NCBI GenBank assembly: GCA_016720565.1
Contig: JADKKJ010000012.1
Span: forward strand, 372,001-436,000
Reading direction: 5' to 3'
Source of the DNA: Chitinophagaceae bacterium
Lineage (GTDB): Bacteria > Bacteroidota > Bacteroidia > Chitinophagales > Chitinophagaceae
DNA length: 64,000 bases
In this document: one piece after another, positions 49,243 to 58,998 of the stretch
Layout of the letters: each line of letters begins with the position of its first letter
How positions within the stretch are numbered: position 1 is the first letter of the stretch
Made by a program: the position numbers and the translations under genes
The notes under the pieces: generated by a model
What the model was told of the DNA's origin: nothing
Seen by the model: only the letters and a program-made list of their open reading frames with translations
Databases searched by the model: none

Positions 49243-52200
49243 TTATTGCTGGGTCAGGGATATCCTTACCCTTACGCCTCCTCGCGTATTGGTGATCGGG
49301 AACGCATTACTGATCTTGGGAATATTCTTATTCTGCTCAAAATATAACTGAATATTGATCTTGTTATTGACCACATAATCAATGCTTGGGTTGATCCGTA
49401 TCACTCGCTGGCCCGCCGTTCCAAAGGAGGTACGCTGGTCAAGTTTACTGTTGGAAGTGGCATCATCCCTGAAGCTGAAGTCCACCTTGATGGTCACATC
49501 ATTGTCCATCTTCCCTTTCATGAATGGTATTTTCTTGATCAGGGGCAAGCCTTTTTGTCTCCAGTTGAACCCAAAAGTTACCTCCGTAGAACGATTTTCA
49601 GCCAGCTGGTAATCAATAAGGCTAAGGCTTAGCTGTCTTCTCTTGGCAAATTCAAACTTGGTCGACAGGTTATTGGTAAAGGTCATATCCACTGCGATCA
49701 ATGGGTCGAAGGCTTCCTGGATCGTGATATTCGGCACCAGGAAATAAGGAATGAAATTACCTGTAAGCGTATCCTTGAAATACGGATAACCAATACGGTT
49801 AGGATCCATGAACAATAAGGCTGTATTGAAACTATTCATGCTAAGCGTACTGTGATAACCATGGCGCAGCGTAAAGCTGGAGAATATTTTATCAAGCCCT
49901 GGTATCCTGGAAAGCCCGGTATAATTTATTGACCAGTTCGGTTTAGGTATGATACCAGAGAATGGATTCGACCGCAGGTTCGGATTACTGTTCTTCACCA
50001 TCTTAATACTGGCAGGGTCCTTATTTGTAAAGGCGGCCAGGAAGGCTGGTATCACCACATCCTGCGCATAGCGGCCATAACCTTTGTAATAGGCCGGATC
50101 GGTAGGACTTACTGCCCCACCCTGGTAAGGATTCTCTCCGGCCAGTTTGCGGGAAAGAATAGCCCTGTTATTCTCAAAGGTTTTGAAGGTCTCTGATACC
50201 ACATTCGGATCGAATTTGGTGAACAGTGACTGGAAGGCGATATAACTCACACTAAAGCTGCCCGCAGCATAAGGGTTCAACCTGGTCAAACCTACGTTAT
50301 CAAATTTGCTGGTATCCTTATAAAGTTCAGAGTACTGTTTATCAAATGTTTTATCAAGGTTCACATCAATATTGAAATCACGGAACGGCGATACTGTTGC
50401 AGTGAGGTTCAATCGCTGGTTATAGCGTTGCTGGATCATGCGGGATATCAGGGTATCTGTAGAGAACAATCCTTTGGCTCCATAATTATTGATCCAGTTC
50501 GTATCAGGCTGGTAACCGAATATGAAATCAAAACCCGGTTCCTTGCTCTTGAAATTATGACCCAATACCTGGGTGCTATCCATATAACCTGGAAGGGTGG
50601 TTCCAAAATCTTCGGTATAGGCTACTCCAACCCTTTTCACCGCTGTGATTAAACGAAGGAAGAAACTGGGAATGCCTCCTACCTGGGGAAGATCAGTTTT
50701 CGCTTCTTTCTTTTTCTTTTCCTTTTTGGTCTTGTGTTTTTTGATGCGAATGATCTTACCCTTCTTATTCCTGATCGTATCCGATTTTGGCGCCAGTCCG
50801 GTCTTATCTGAAATCAGGTTGCCATTCTGGTCCTTGCCATTCACGCCGCTCTTGTCTTTAGCTGCATCTTTTCCTTTTCCACCTGCAGGTCCCCCATTAC
50901 CACCCGGTGGAACGCTTCGTGCAGGACCATTGGTATTTACTGCGCGCAGTAAACGAACACGATTATACAGCTCTTCAAACTTCAATTCTCCATTGAGGGT
51001 CCTGGTTTGGGTATTAGAGATCGTATTTCCCAGGTTGACGCCACCTGTTCTTTCAAGCAGCGAAGATGCCAGCCAATCATATTTGGTATTATAGCTGGCT
51101 CTTAGACTGGTCCAGCTTAATAGTGGGATCTTGGAAAGTGGCAGGTTATAAGAAACCGTAAGATCCTGTCGGTAATTGGTATTACGTCCGCCTTTATACA
51201 GGTTCTTCTTTAATAGATCCTTCTTATCTTTTGTATCGATACGGCCGGCTGGTTCATCTATTCGTGCATAGTTCACCGCATTGTAATCCAGGTTGATCGA
51301 TTGGGTAATTGGCCATTGCAATATATAATAACGGTCGAAAGTAAAATACTTGTTATAGGTCTCCGGGATCTTATACGGACCACCCCCGATATTTCTCAAT
51401 CTCGTAGCGCCAAACTGCCTGAACAGGTCTGCCTTAAAAGCGATCTGTGAAGGGGCCGGCATGAAATTGAAATCCTTGATCAGGGAGAACCATGCAGACT
51501 TTGATTTGATCATTTTCTTAAAAGGCTCCAGCGCTTTCACCTGGGGTGAATAAGTATATCCTATAGCTCCCCTTGTCCTTCTCAATTCATCATTCTCAAT
51601 AAGGGGGTTATGGTTCACCGTTTGTATATAGGAATAGTTGAAATCGAAGTTGGTGACGCTCCAGATCTTTGGCCGTTTGCCATCTGTTTTGATCTTTCGC
51701 ATATTAGTGATGTTCACCGTTTTTATCTCGGTAATATCCTGCGCATCATTTCGGATGGAATCTTTGCTGCCGCCTGCATCCTTTAATTTATCCTTCAGTT
51801 TTATATCCAGGTCAAATGGATCATATTCAGGAGTACTGGCACGGTAACTATAACCGGCATAAACAGGGATCTGTATACCCAGTTTTTTCGGAAGTAATTT
51901 TCCTGCTTCGATATTACCCGAAATATCCAATGTATATACATCTTCCCTGGCTCTTTCGTTTACCCTTTGCTCCAGCGTTCCGAATCCCCTGGTCCTTGCC
52001 GTACCGGCAATGGTGATCGCACCCAGATCGGCTAATTTAAAATCGATCCTTGCATTCGCAGCCCATCCTCCCTTCTCATCCAGGTCCTGCAAACGAAGTT
52101 CATTGAACCATATCTCAGTAGCCAGTAATTCCTGTTTCAGGTTTTCTGCTCCCAGCATAATTCCTCTTACCTCCCCCAGGTTCGGGTTACCCAGGATGGC

Positions 52201-55200
52201 GATGGTTCTTCCATCCGGAAGCGTCTCTTTATAATACCTGGAAGTTGGTATGCCCAGTTTATTCCGTCTTGATTTTAAATTGACCAGCATATCAAGGTCG
52301 ATATCCAGGTTATTGGCTGCCGGCCATATTTTCAAACTATCTGTTTCCCCTGGCTGGGTAATATCCACCGGTATCTTCACCTCATAATAGTTTCCTGAAA
52401 AATCATTACCGATCCTTACTACCGCGTTCAGGTCTCCTTTTGTTACCGGCTGGTAACCAATAACGGATTCCGCATGAATGAACATTGATAATTTCCGGTG
52501 CTGGCGGAAGTCCATATTCATGGTCTTGAATATTCCCCGGGCCTGTAATTTATCAAGCGCACGGATCTGCAAACTAAGCGCCTGCTCATTGAGGAACAGG
52601 GCCTGGTTATTATTGCTCAACTGCTGTTGCCTTTCAATTCCGGGAGGGATGCGATATACCACTGGCTGGCGCTGGTCATTCTCTTCAATATTCACCGCAA
52701 GAATATTTACAGTTGTAGGATCCGGCTGCGGAAGATTTGTATAATTACCGGTAGTATCCACCTGGTATTTATATTTCCTCCATTGGTTACGTACCAGTTC
52801 AAGTTTTCCGAAACGCATGACTATTGAATCCTGGAAACCGGTAACGAACATCCTTATGAAACGAATGGATTTGAAATCGGGGATGTTACCGATCTTCTGG
52901 GTGTATTGGTCAATTGGTATACGAAACAGGTACCAGGTCTCTACCCTTGAGCTGCCGTCGGCCAGTTTAACTATGGGCTTGCGTACGTCTGTGATAAAAT
53001 TGCTGCCCGCCACCATGTTTGGCTGAATGTCCAGTTCATACTGGAAATATTCTTCCGCCTCGTTCATGGTATTATCGCGGTTCAACTCTTCCGCATCCGG
53101 ATACTGCGTGAAGGCATTAATGAATTCGCTGTTGCCGGTGGCAATGGGTGAATTGCCATTCGGGTTATTGATATTTTTATAGCGCTGAAGAATACCTGCC
53201 AAAGGCGCCGCATCAAATGAAGGATCGCGGTATGCTTTGAAGTTATCATTCGACGGATCTGTTTGTGCAAACTGATAAAGGGTGGATCCGGCACCGAAAT
53301 TTGTTCTTACCGTATTCAGGTAGTTGGTGAATTTTCTTCTCTCTTCCACATCAGAAAGACCATCAAATCCTACATCCTGGTATTGCCTGTCATCAGGGTT
53401 TGTACTGAATGCATTCGTAACCTGCAATGGATTGGCGGGCACTTTACCCCAAACCGTTGTACTGTCAACCGGGGAATTGAAAGTTGGTGTTGGAAGCCCG
53501 TTCTCATACTCACGCTTTCCGTCGCGAAGAATATCTTCTGAGATATTTCCAAGGTTAATATAGAACTTACCGCCCTGGGGGTTGGCAGTATTCTTTATGA
53601 AAGGATCCTGTAACCAGAATTCAATGAATTCCACGTTGGCGCTTTCAAGATCGGTCTGATCAATATTACGCATCATACCTCCCCATGATTTTTTGGGGTC
53701 CAGCAATCTGCCATTTGCATTGATCTTGGCAGGGTCGGTCTGGAAATTATAAGGTCCTCTTTCTTTCGGATAGAAAGCAATATCAAATGTAGTCAGCAGT
53801 CCTTCTCCAAATTGAGTACTCCGTTTAGGGAAGATCTCGGTCTGAAGAACCTGTCTTGTCTCCGGCCTTGATAATTCCGCCACATCATTCCTCAAAGGAT
53901 TATTAGAATTTCTTTTTTCCTGCAGTGTGGGCTCAATATTATACCAGGCGATCTTTCCGCGACCATAACCACTGGCCAGGTTGTTGATCAAACCGGACTC
54001 AGGGAATAATCCATTATTCTGGGGAACAGAAGCCAGGTTCCAGCTGATCAAAGGAAAACGAAGGTCTATATTGGAACGGGTGCCTTCAAAATCATCCACA
54101 TAAGACTGACCTCCTTTATCTGATTTACTGGTATTGATCTGCTTTGGGTGACCAGGGTCCAATATTGCAGCTTCCGCGGTAGCAGTAATACTCGACATGG
54201 CATTGGTAGAATAGAACGGAAGTTTATCCAGCCATTTGGTCAGCCTTGGGATATCATTTCTGTAATCCACATCCACTCCATACATCGTATTCTTGATCGG
54301 ATCCTCCCCATATTGCTGCTTGATAAAGAAAGGTCGCTCTCCCAACCTCGCAATTGTACCTCCAAAGGTCAGTTTCTTGCTGGCCAGATAATCAAACCGC
54401 ACACCCATGAAATTCTTCTGCTGGAAACCAAAGGCCTGGTTGTTCTCGTATTGAATATTTACCGGTATGCCCGATTGAAGAATGGCCTGATTAGTAACTC
54501 TCAACGTTCCGAGGTCATAGTTGATCTCATAATCGGAATTCTCTACCAGCACCTGGCCATTGGCCGTTACTGTTACGGAACCGCGTGGTATATTAATTCC
54601 CAGTTGGTATTCACCAGCGGAAGTATTATTTCCACCGCCATTCACTCCATTGCCCGCCATTCCATTCAATCCCCCCGGTGAAACCCCGGATGATTTGGAC
54701 CTTCCCACCAGTTTGAATCGATTCAGGTTGGCATAGGTTTCTGCAATGGCCTTGATCGTATCATAGAGGGGATAGAATAAATATTTATTTCGAAGTGCCT
54801 GGCTGGAATAAACATAATCCAGGTCATGACCAAATGGTTCCAGAACAGGGAAGATGATACGGCTTTGCGAGGAGATCACTGTAAACCCTTCCACATAGTC
54901 GAACACCCCGTCGGGTTGCGGGTCATTCTGGTTATTCAACCGGTCAAGATTGGTCAATGAGATCAATGGCTGCCCTTCGTAAGTATTGATCACATCCGCT
55001 GGCGGCAAATATCTTTTCTCTCCCAGGCTGGGCTCTTCATAAGTAATGTCGAGTTTAAAATCCTGCCTTTCCAGCTGACCAAAGCCTACAGAATAAACGT
55101 TCTTCATCATCAGGTCCCAGATCGGAAGATTGGTACGCTGTGAAGTGGCCTTTAATAATTTCAGGAATAACACGCGCTGTGAGGTACCGCTTGTATCCGG

Positions 55201-56649
55201 TGGAACATCCTGTGAGAATTCACCTACCTGGAACACTCTTCCATTATAGGTATATTGGTAGGCCACTCCTAATACTTCATCGGGTTGAAGTGGCTGGTTC
55301 AATGATACAAACCCGATCTGCGGATTGAAATAATAATCGGTGCTTTGCAGTTTCCGCGCAAATGTTTTTTCAAAATCCTGTATAGGAAGAAGTCCCAGGG
55401 TGGTAAGCTGACTCTGCACCAGCGAAGAATTCCTGTAATTGGGATTAGTAGTAAGAAGAGAATAAAGATTGTTCGCGTCATTGCGTGGAAGATCATTTCC
55501 AGAGCCGGTCAGGATACCTGAACGATAAGGATTTCTTTCACCCAGGTCCATAAAGCCGACAATATCCCTGGTATCGGTAGTGGCACCATTACGATTGGTT
55601 ACCCATACTTCAATTCGAAGGATCTGTACCCTGGAATTCACCACAGGTAATTGCTTCATGGCGGTATTATAATTACCACGGAAATATTGTCCCATCAAAA
55701 AGTGACGGTTCTCATCATAAGCATCGGCTCTTACAATAAATGCCTGCGCGGTGGCTCCGGCCTGAATTCCCAATGACTGACGCTGTGATTGCTGGTTGGC
55801 CAAAACACCCGTGATCCATAATTTACCAAACTGAAGTCCCAGCTTTACCCCAAACAATGATTGCGCTCCGGGGATCAGGGTACCCTTGGTTGAGAAACTG
55901 GTATTACCCGCCTGGAATACTTTAAGGATCTGGTCTTCCTGCCCTTTATAATCCAGTTTCAATTGGTTTTCGAAATTGAAATTCGAGAAAGTGCTATAGT
56001 TGATAGGAAGTTTAAGTTTCTCTCCGATCTGCGCATCCACCTGCAATTGCGAATTCATGTTGAAATCGAATCCACCATTTTTTCTTGCCCTTTCCGGAAG
56101 GGTTGGATTTTTTATGACCTGACCGTTATACCCTGCCAGCATTTCCACGAATCCGGTAGGTTTGATATCTACTTTCACTTTTCCATCGGCACCCACACCC
56201 ATGATCCGGTTGAACCAGTCATTGGACATTTTTGGTTTGGGTTTATATAAACGGCGGTTGAGATTGGCCAGCAAAGCGGCCCTTTTGCGGAAATATTCTT
56301 TTTCGTCTTTTTCTCCCTGAAGCCTCAGGAACTCATCGCGGGAATACGCCACCGGTGTACGGTAGTAATGGCTGCCCACTCTCTCCACGATGAAAAATTC
56401 ATTGGTTTTTGGGTCGTACTCCACCGATCTTTTGATGAAGCCGGTATCCCGAAGGTCAAAACTATTGCGATTGGGGCTGGTGTATGGGTCAGAACGACGG
56501 TCACTCAGTGGAAAGCGGTTGGTATCTGCCACCGCAATGCTACGCTCATACTTCATTCCCGGAACTTTGGCCTCTGCTTTTAAACAAAAAGCGGGCAAAG
56601 CAACCAGAAATGTCAATAGTCTAAAGATATGAGCAGTCGTAAGGTTCAA
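49243..56649 (-). CDS. sprA: Cell surface protein SprA, type IX secretion translocon
   Basis: The 36-strand outer-membrane barrel through which type IX substrates leave the cell. 2468 residues, the full length for SprA. Visible are the early VPGMKYERSIAVADTNRFPL, VKVDIKPTGFVEMLAGYNGQ, long plug-like and periplasmic SprA_N segments (GTRSNIDLRFPLISWNLA, SWGGMMRNIDQTDLESANVEF), a Gly/Lys-rich linker (GNGGPAGGKGKDAAKDKSG, about residue 1900), and a C-terminus in beta-strand pattern ending RGGVRVRISLTQQ. An in-frame TAA lies two codons before the first possible start TTG at 56649, which opens the signal-like NLTTAHIFRLLTFLVALPAFCLKAEA; no ATG exists before residue 32, so a non-ATG start is needed. 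ruvA is 38 bases upstream. Confidence 0.95.
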   Translation of the reverse strand: MNLTTAHIFRLLTFLVALPAFCLKAEAKVPGMKYERSIAVADTNRFPLSDRRSDPYTSPNRNSFDLRDTGFIKRSVEYDPKTNEFFIVERVGSHYYRTPVAYSRDEFLRLQGEKDEKEYFRKRAALLANLNRRLYKPKPKMSNDWFNRIMGVGADGKVKVDIKPTGFVEMLAGYNGQVIKNPTLPERARKNGGFDFNMNSQLQVDAQIGEKLKLPINYSTFSNFNFENQLKLDYKGQEDQILKVFQAGNTSFSTKGTLIPGAQSLFGVKLGLQFGKLWITGVLANQQSQRQSLGIQAGATAQAFIVRADAYDENRHFLMGQYFRGNYNTAMKQLPVVNSRVQILRIEVWVTNRNGATTDTRDIVGFMDLGERNPYRSGILTGSGNDLPRNDANNLYSLLTTNPNYRNSSLVQSQLTTLGLLPIQDFEKTFARKLQSTDYYFNPQIGFVSLNQPLQPDEVLGVAYQYTYNGRVFQVGEFSQDVPPDTSGTSQRVLFLKLLKATSQRTNLPIWDLMMKNVYSVGFGQLERQDFKLDITYEEPSLGEKRYLPPADVINTYEGQPLISLTNLDRLNNQNDPQPDGVFDYVEGFTVISSQSRIIFPVLEPFGHDLDYVYSSQALRNKYLFYPLYDTIKAIAETYANLNRFKLVGRSKSSGVSPGGLNGMAGNGVNGGGNNTSAGEYQLGINIPRGSVTVTANGQVLVENSDYEINYDLGTLRVTNQAILQSGIPVNIQYENNQAFGFQQKNFMGVRFDYLASKKLTFGGTIARLGERPFFIKQQYGEDPIKNTMYGVDVDYRNDIPRLTKWLDKLPFYSTNAMSSITATAEAAILDPGHPKQINTSKSDKGGQSYVDDFEGTRSNIDLRFPLISWNLASVPQNNGLFPESGLINNLASGYGRGKIAWYNIEPTLQEKRNSNNPLRNDVAELSRPETRQVLQTEIFPKRSTQFGEGLLTTFDIAFYPKERGPYNFQTDPAKINANGRLLDPKKSWGGMMRNIDQTDLESANVEFIEFWLQDPFIKNTANPQGGKFYINLGNISEDILRDGKREYENGLPTPTFNSPVDSTTVWGKVPANPLQVTNAFSTNPDDRQYQDVGFDGLSDVEERRKFTNYLNTVRTNFGAGSTLYQFAQTDPSNDNFKAYRDPSFDAAPLAGILQRYKNINNPNGNSPIATGNSEFINAFTQYPDAEELNRDNTMNEAEEYFQYELDIQPNMVAGSNFITDVRKPIVKLADGSSRVETWYLFRIPIDQYTQKIGNIPDFKSIRFIRMFVTGFQDSIVMRFGKLELVRNQWRKYKYQVDTTGNYTNLPQPDPTTVNILAVNIEENDQRQPVVYRIPPGIERQQQLSNNNQALFLNEQALSLQIRALDKLQARGIFKTMNMDFRQHRKLSMFIHAESVIGYQPVTKGDLNAVVRIGNDFSGNYYEVKIPVDITQPGETDSLKIWPAANNLDIDLDMLVNLKSRRNKLGIPTSRYYKETLPDGRTIAILGNPNLGEVRGIMLGAENLKQELLATEIWFNELRLQDLDEKGGWAANARIDFKLADLGAITIAGTARTRGFGTLEQRVNERAREDVYTLDISGNIEAGKLLPKKLGIQIPVYAGYSYRASTPEYDPFDLDIKLKDKLKDAGGSKDSIRNDAQDITEIKTVNITNMRKIKTDGKRPKIWSVTNFDFNYSYIQTVNHNPLIENDELRRTRGAIGYTYSPQVKALEPFKKMIKSKSAWFSLIKDFNFMPAPSQIAFKADLFRQFGATRLRNIGGGPYKIPETYNKYFTFDRYYILQWPITQSINLDYNAVNYARIDEPAGRIDTKDKKDLLKKNLYKGGRNTNYRQDLTVSYNLPLSKIPLLSWTSLRASYNTKYDWLASSLLERTGGVNLGNTISNTQTRTLNGELKFEELYNRVRLLRAVNTNGPARSVPPGGNGGPAGGKGKDAAKDKSGVNGKDQNGNLISDKTGLAPKSDTIRNKKGKIIRIKKHKTKKEKKKKEAKTDLPQVGGIPSFFLRLITAVKRVGVAYTEDFGTTLPGYMDSTQVLGHNFKSKEPGFDFIFGYQPDTNWINNYGAKGLFSTDTLISRMIQQRYNQRLNLTATVSPFRDFNIDVNLDKTFDKQYSELYKDTSKFDNVGLTRLNPYAAGSFSVSYIAFQSLFTKFDPNVVSETFKTFENNRAILSRKLAGENPYQGGAVSPTDPAYYKGYGRYAQDVVIPAFLAAFTNKDPASIKMVKNSNPNLRSNPFSGIIPKPNWSINYTGLSRIPGLDKIFSSFTLRHGYHSTLSMNSFNTALLFMDPNRIGYPYFKDTLTGNFIPYFLVPNITIQEAFDPLIAVDMTFTNNLSTKFEFAKRRQLSLSLIDYQLAENRSTEVTFGFNWRQKGLPLIKKIPFMKGKMDNDVTIKVDFSFRDDATSNSKLDQRTSFGTAGQRVIRINPSIDYVVNNKINIQLYFEQNKNIPKISNAFPITNTRGGVRVRISLTQQ

Positions 56650-56687
56650 GGTTTAAGTCTTCAATTAGTTTCCTGAAAAATACGGGA

Positions 56688-57269
56688 TTAGAGGGTACGC
56701 AGGACTAATTTGATCAGGTCTTCCACAGGCAAATTTGGATTGGCCCCGACTACCTTATCAAGTGCCTGTCCGGCGGCCTGCCTGTTTATACCCAGGGCGG
56801 TCAAGGCATTTAACGCATCCTGGTGCAAACTATTGTTTTTCATTGGCGAAATATTTGAATCCAGGGGTTGTTTGGCCAGCTTATCCCGAAGTTCCAGCAC
56901 CATTCTCTCTGCGGTCTTTTTCCCGATGCCTTTGATCCCTTCTAAAGTGCGGGATTCACCCTGAACAATGGCCCTTGCCAATTCGTCAGGTTTCATATAA
57001 GATAGGATGACCCTGGCCGTTGAAGCACCTATTCCGGAAACGCTGAGCAGGTGCATGAACATCTCTTTTTCGGCCATTTCATAAAAACCATAAAGAATAT
57101 GCGCATCTTCCCGTATAAGCAGAGAAGTTAAAAGTGTGCCTTTTTCAAGGTGCTGGATCTTTGAATAGGTATGAAGGCTGATCTGCACCTCATACCCTAC
57201 CCCATTCACCTCCACCTGCACCAATGCCGGACTCTTGTATACAAAATCACCCTTCAGGTAAGCGATCAT
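56688..57269 (-). CDS. ruvA: Holliday junction branch migration protein RuvA
   Basis: 193 residues binding four-way junctions and recruiting RuvB. OB-fold N-terminus (MIAYLKGDFVYKSPALVQVEVNGVGYEVQI), helix-hairpin-helix pairs (LLSVSGIGASTARVILSYM, LEGIKGIGKKTAERMVLELRDKL, about residues 70-130) and the RuvB-binding domain III (ALTALGINRQAAGQALDKV, about 150-193) are complete. It precedes sprA in the same direction by 38 bases, a ruvA-sprA order known from other Bacteroidetes, so the two are probably cotranscribed. RuvB is not in the window. Confidence 0.96.
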   Translation of the reverse strand: MIAYLKGDFVYKSPALVQVEVNGVGYEVQISLHTYSKIQHLEKGTLLTSLLIREDAHILYGFYEMAEKEMFMHLLSVSGIGASTARVILSYMKPDELARAIVQGESRTLEGIKGIGKKTAERMVLELRDKLAKQPLDSNISPMKNNSLHQDALNALTALGINRQAAGQALDKVVGANPNLPVEDLIKLVLRTL

Positions 57270-57354
57270 AATTGCGAAAATAGGGAAATTGAGGATAGCT
57301 ATTGATCTCCGGCATTGGATGATCGGGGAAAGGAACAGGGGAAATTGTATTCAG

Positions 57355-57362
57355 TATATTTG
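57355..57362 (+). promoter_or_regulatory. fabH -7 promoter box
   Basis: TATATTTG matches TAnnTTTG; the ATG at 57382 follows by 19 bases. Confidence 0.6.
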
Positions 57363-57381
57363 TTTTTCAAATATCCCTTAC

Positions 57382-58374
57382 ATGACCAAAAAGATCACAG
57401 CCGCCATCACTGCTGTTGGTGGGTATGCGCCAGAAGATGTACTGTCAAATTTTGACCTGGAAAAAATGGTGGATACCAATGATGAGTGGATCAGAACTCG
57501 CACCGGCATCTCTGAAAGAAGGATCCTCAAGGGTGAGGGAAAAGGCACTTCCGACCTGGCCGTTCCTGCTATCCAGATCTTGCTGGATAAAAGAGGTATC
57601 AGCGCCGAAGAGATCGATTGCCTGATCATCGCTACCGTTACACCAGATATGGTCTTCCCTGCCACCGCGAATATTGTTTGCCACAAATTGGGGGCAAAAA
57701 ATGCCTGGGGTTTTGACCTGGAAGCAGCCTGTTCCGGGTTTCTTTATGCACTTACCACCGGGGCGGCCCTGATAGAAAGCGGTCGTTATAAAAAAGTGGT
57801 GGTTTGCGGAGCAGATAACATGACCTCCATCGTGGATTATTCCGACCGGAATACCTGTATACTTTTTGGAGATGCAGCCGGTGCCGTTTTACTTGAACCC
57901 AATACCGAAGGATATGGTGTTCAGGATAGCCTGCTGCGCAGCGATGGCAGCGGGGCCGATTTCCTTTATATGAAAGCTGGTGGATCACGCCGACCCGCCT
58001 CTGTGGAAACAGTGATGAACAAAGAACATTACGCCTTCCAGGAAGGACCCTCTGTTTTTAAATTCGCCGTGAAAGGAATGGCGGATATAAGCGCTGAACT
58101 ACTCGAAAAAAATAATCTGACCGGCGATGATATAGCCTGGCTGGTTCCACACCAGGCCAATCTCCGCATTATAGATGCTACCGCCAACCGTATGGGTTTA
58201 CCCAAGGAAAAAGTAATGATCAATATCCAGAAATACGGCAATACCACAGCGGCCACCATTCCGCTTTGCCTGTATGAATGGAGAAACCAGCTGAATAAAG
58301 GAGACAATATTGTACTGGCTGCTTTCGGAGGGGGATTTACCTGGGGAGCAACACTGGTGAAATGGGCGTTATGA
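57382..58374 (+). CDS. fabH: 3-oxoacyl-[ACP] synthase III
   Basis: Condenses an acyl-CoA primer with malonyl-ACP to start fatty-acid synthesis. 330 residues. The triad is intact: Cys117 in ACSGFLYAL, His257 in PHQANLRI, and Asn in QKYGNTTAATIPL; also TRTGISERR near the N-terminus and FGGGFTWGATLVKWAL at the C-terminus. The ATG at 57382 follows the TATATTTG box and gives the typical start; a longer frame from 57289 would cross the promoter. In Bacteroidetes FabH often prefers branched primers, fitting the branched-chain-type E1 at 16042, but primer choice is not visible here. The stop is followed by a heptamer array and a terminator. Confidence 0.96.
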   Translation: MTKKITAAITAVGGYAPEDVLSNFDLEKMVDTNDEWIRTRTGISERRILKGEGKGTSDLAVPAIQILLDKRGISAEEIDCLIIATVTPDMVFPATANIVCHKLGAKNAWGFDLEAACSGFLYALTTGAALIESGRYKKVVVCGADNMTSIVDYSDRNTCILFGDAAGAVLLEPNTEGYGVQDSLLRSDGSGADFLYMKAGGSRRPASVETVMNKEHYAFQEGPSVFKFAVKGMADISAELLEKNNLTGDDIAWLVPHQANLRIIDATANRMGLPKEKVMINIQKYGNTTAATIPLCLYEWRNQLNKGDNIVLAAFGGGFTWGATLVKWAL

Positions 58375-58377
58375 AAA

Positions 58378-58398
58378 GCGTTTAGTGTTGAGTGTTTA
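58378..58398 (+). repeat. Short heptamer array after fabH
   Basis: Units GCGTTTA, GTGTTGA, GTGTTTA. It is only three units long and lies between the fabH stop and its terminator. Confidence 0.5.
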
Positions 58399-58400
58399 AG

Positions 58401-58427
58401 ACCTGCCCCAGGCAGGTTTAATTTTTC
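58401..58427 (+). terminator. Terminator of fabH
   Basis: ACCTGCC-CCA-GGCAGGT followed by TTAATTTTTC. The tail overlaps the stop codon of the convergent DinB gene. Confidence 0.75.
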
Positions 58428-58912
58428 TTCCTGGAAAATAGAATGAAATCCGTTGGTGGGATCTTTTCCACTCCCAATTGCCTGAGCATGGTCACCAGTT
58501 GCCCGCGGTGATAAGTACTATGATTGAATACATGCATCATCACCTGCCAGACTGGTTGTTTGAAATACTCTTTTTTGGAATTGTAATATTGAAATACGTG
58601 ATCGATGGCAGCTTCGCTGGCCGTATCGGCCCAGTCGGCCCATAACTTACTTTGCTGCAAAAGAGATTGCCCCAACTCCACTGTGTTTCCCCTGAAATGG
58701 TCCTCGGGTATTACGATCCTTTCCTGCAGTTTCAACCGTTGAAACCAGACCGATTCGGCAGTCCATATATGAAGCAGCGTGGAATGTATACCATTGAAAC
58801 TGGACACTACTTCCTCTAAATGTTTTTCAGCCGGCAATTGATTTACCGTTGTGATGATAAGTTGATTTGCCCAAAGATTATAGGCGGCATAAGAGGTGAT
58901 CTGCTCTTTCAT
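58418..58912 (-). CDS. DinB family protein
   Basis: 164 residues of the DinB/YfiT four-helix-bundle superfamily, metal-dependent enzymes often acting as thiol S-transferases. The histidine pattern expected for the metal site is present: NGIHSTLLHIWTAESVWFQRL near residues 41-61 and MMHVFNHSTYHRGQLVTMLRQLG near 125-147. No signal peptide. It shares a short region with the convergent fabH terminator and is divergent from the trans-sulfuration gene. Substrate unknown. Confidence 0.85.
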   Translation of the reverse strand: MKEQITSYAAYNLWANQLIITTVNQLPAEKHLEEVVSSFNGIHSTLLHIWTAESVWFQRLKLQERIVIPEDHFRGNTVELGQSLLQQSKLWADWADTASEAAIDHVFQYYNSKKEYFKQPVWQVMMHVFNHSTYHRGQLVTMLRQLGVEKIPPTDFILFSRKKN

Positions 58913-58948
58913 TATGATTCGGCGACCGGGTTTAAGAAGGATTTGGTA

Positions 58949-58956
58949 TACATTTG
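58949..58956 (+). promoter_or_regulatory. -7 box of the trans-sulfuration gene
   Basis: TACATTTG matches TAnnTTTG, 42 bases before the ATG at 58999. Confidence 0.5.
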
Positions 58957-58998
58957 AGCCCGGAATGCCGATTAAAATTCGGAATTAACCCTGGTAAT

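Noticed and set aside
49130..49351. 73-codon plus-strand frame with four cysteines near the sprA end
   Set aside because: Half of it overlaps sprA antisense, no promoter box or terminator is seen, and the cysteine spacing matches no known zinc motif.
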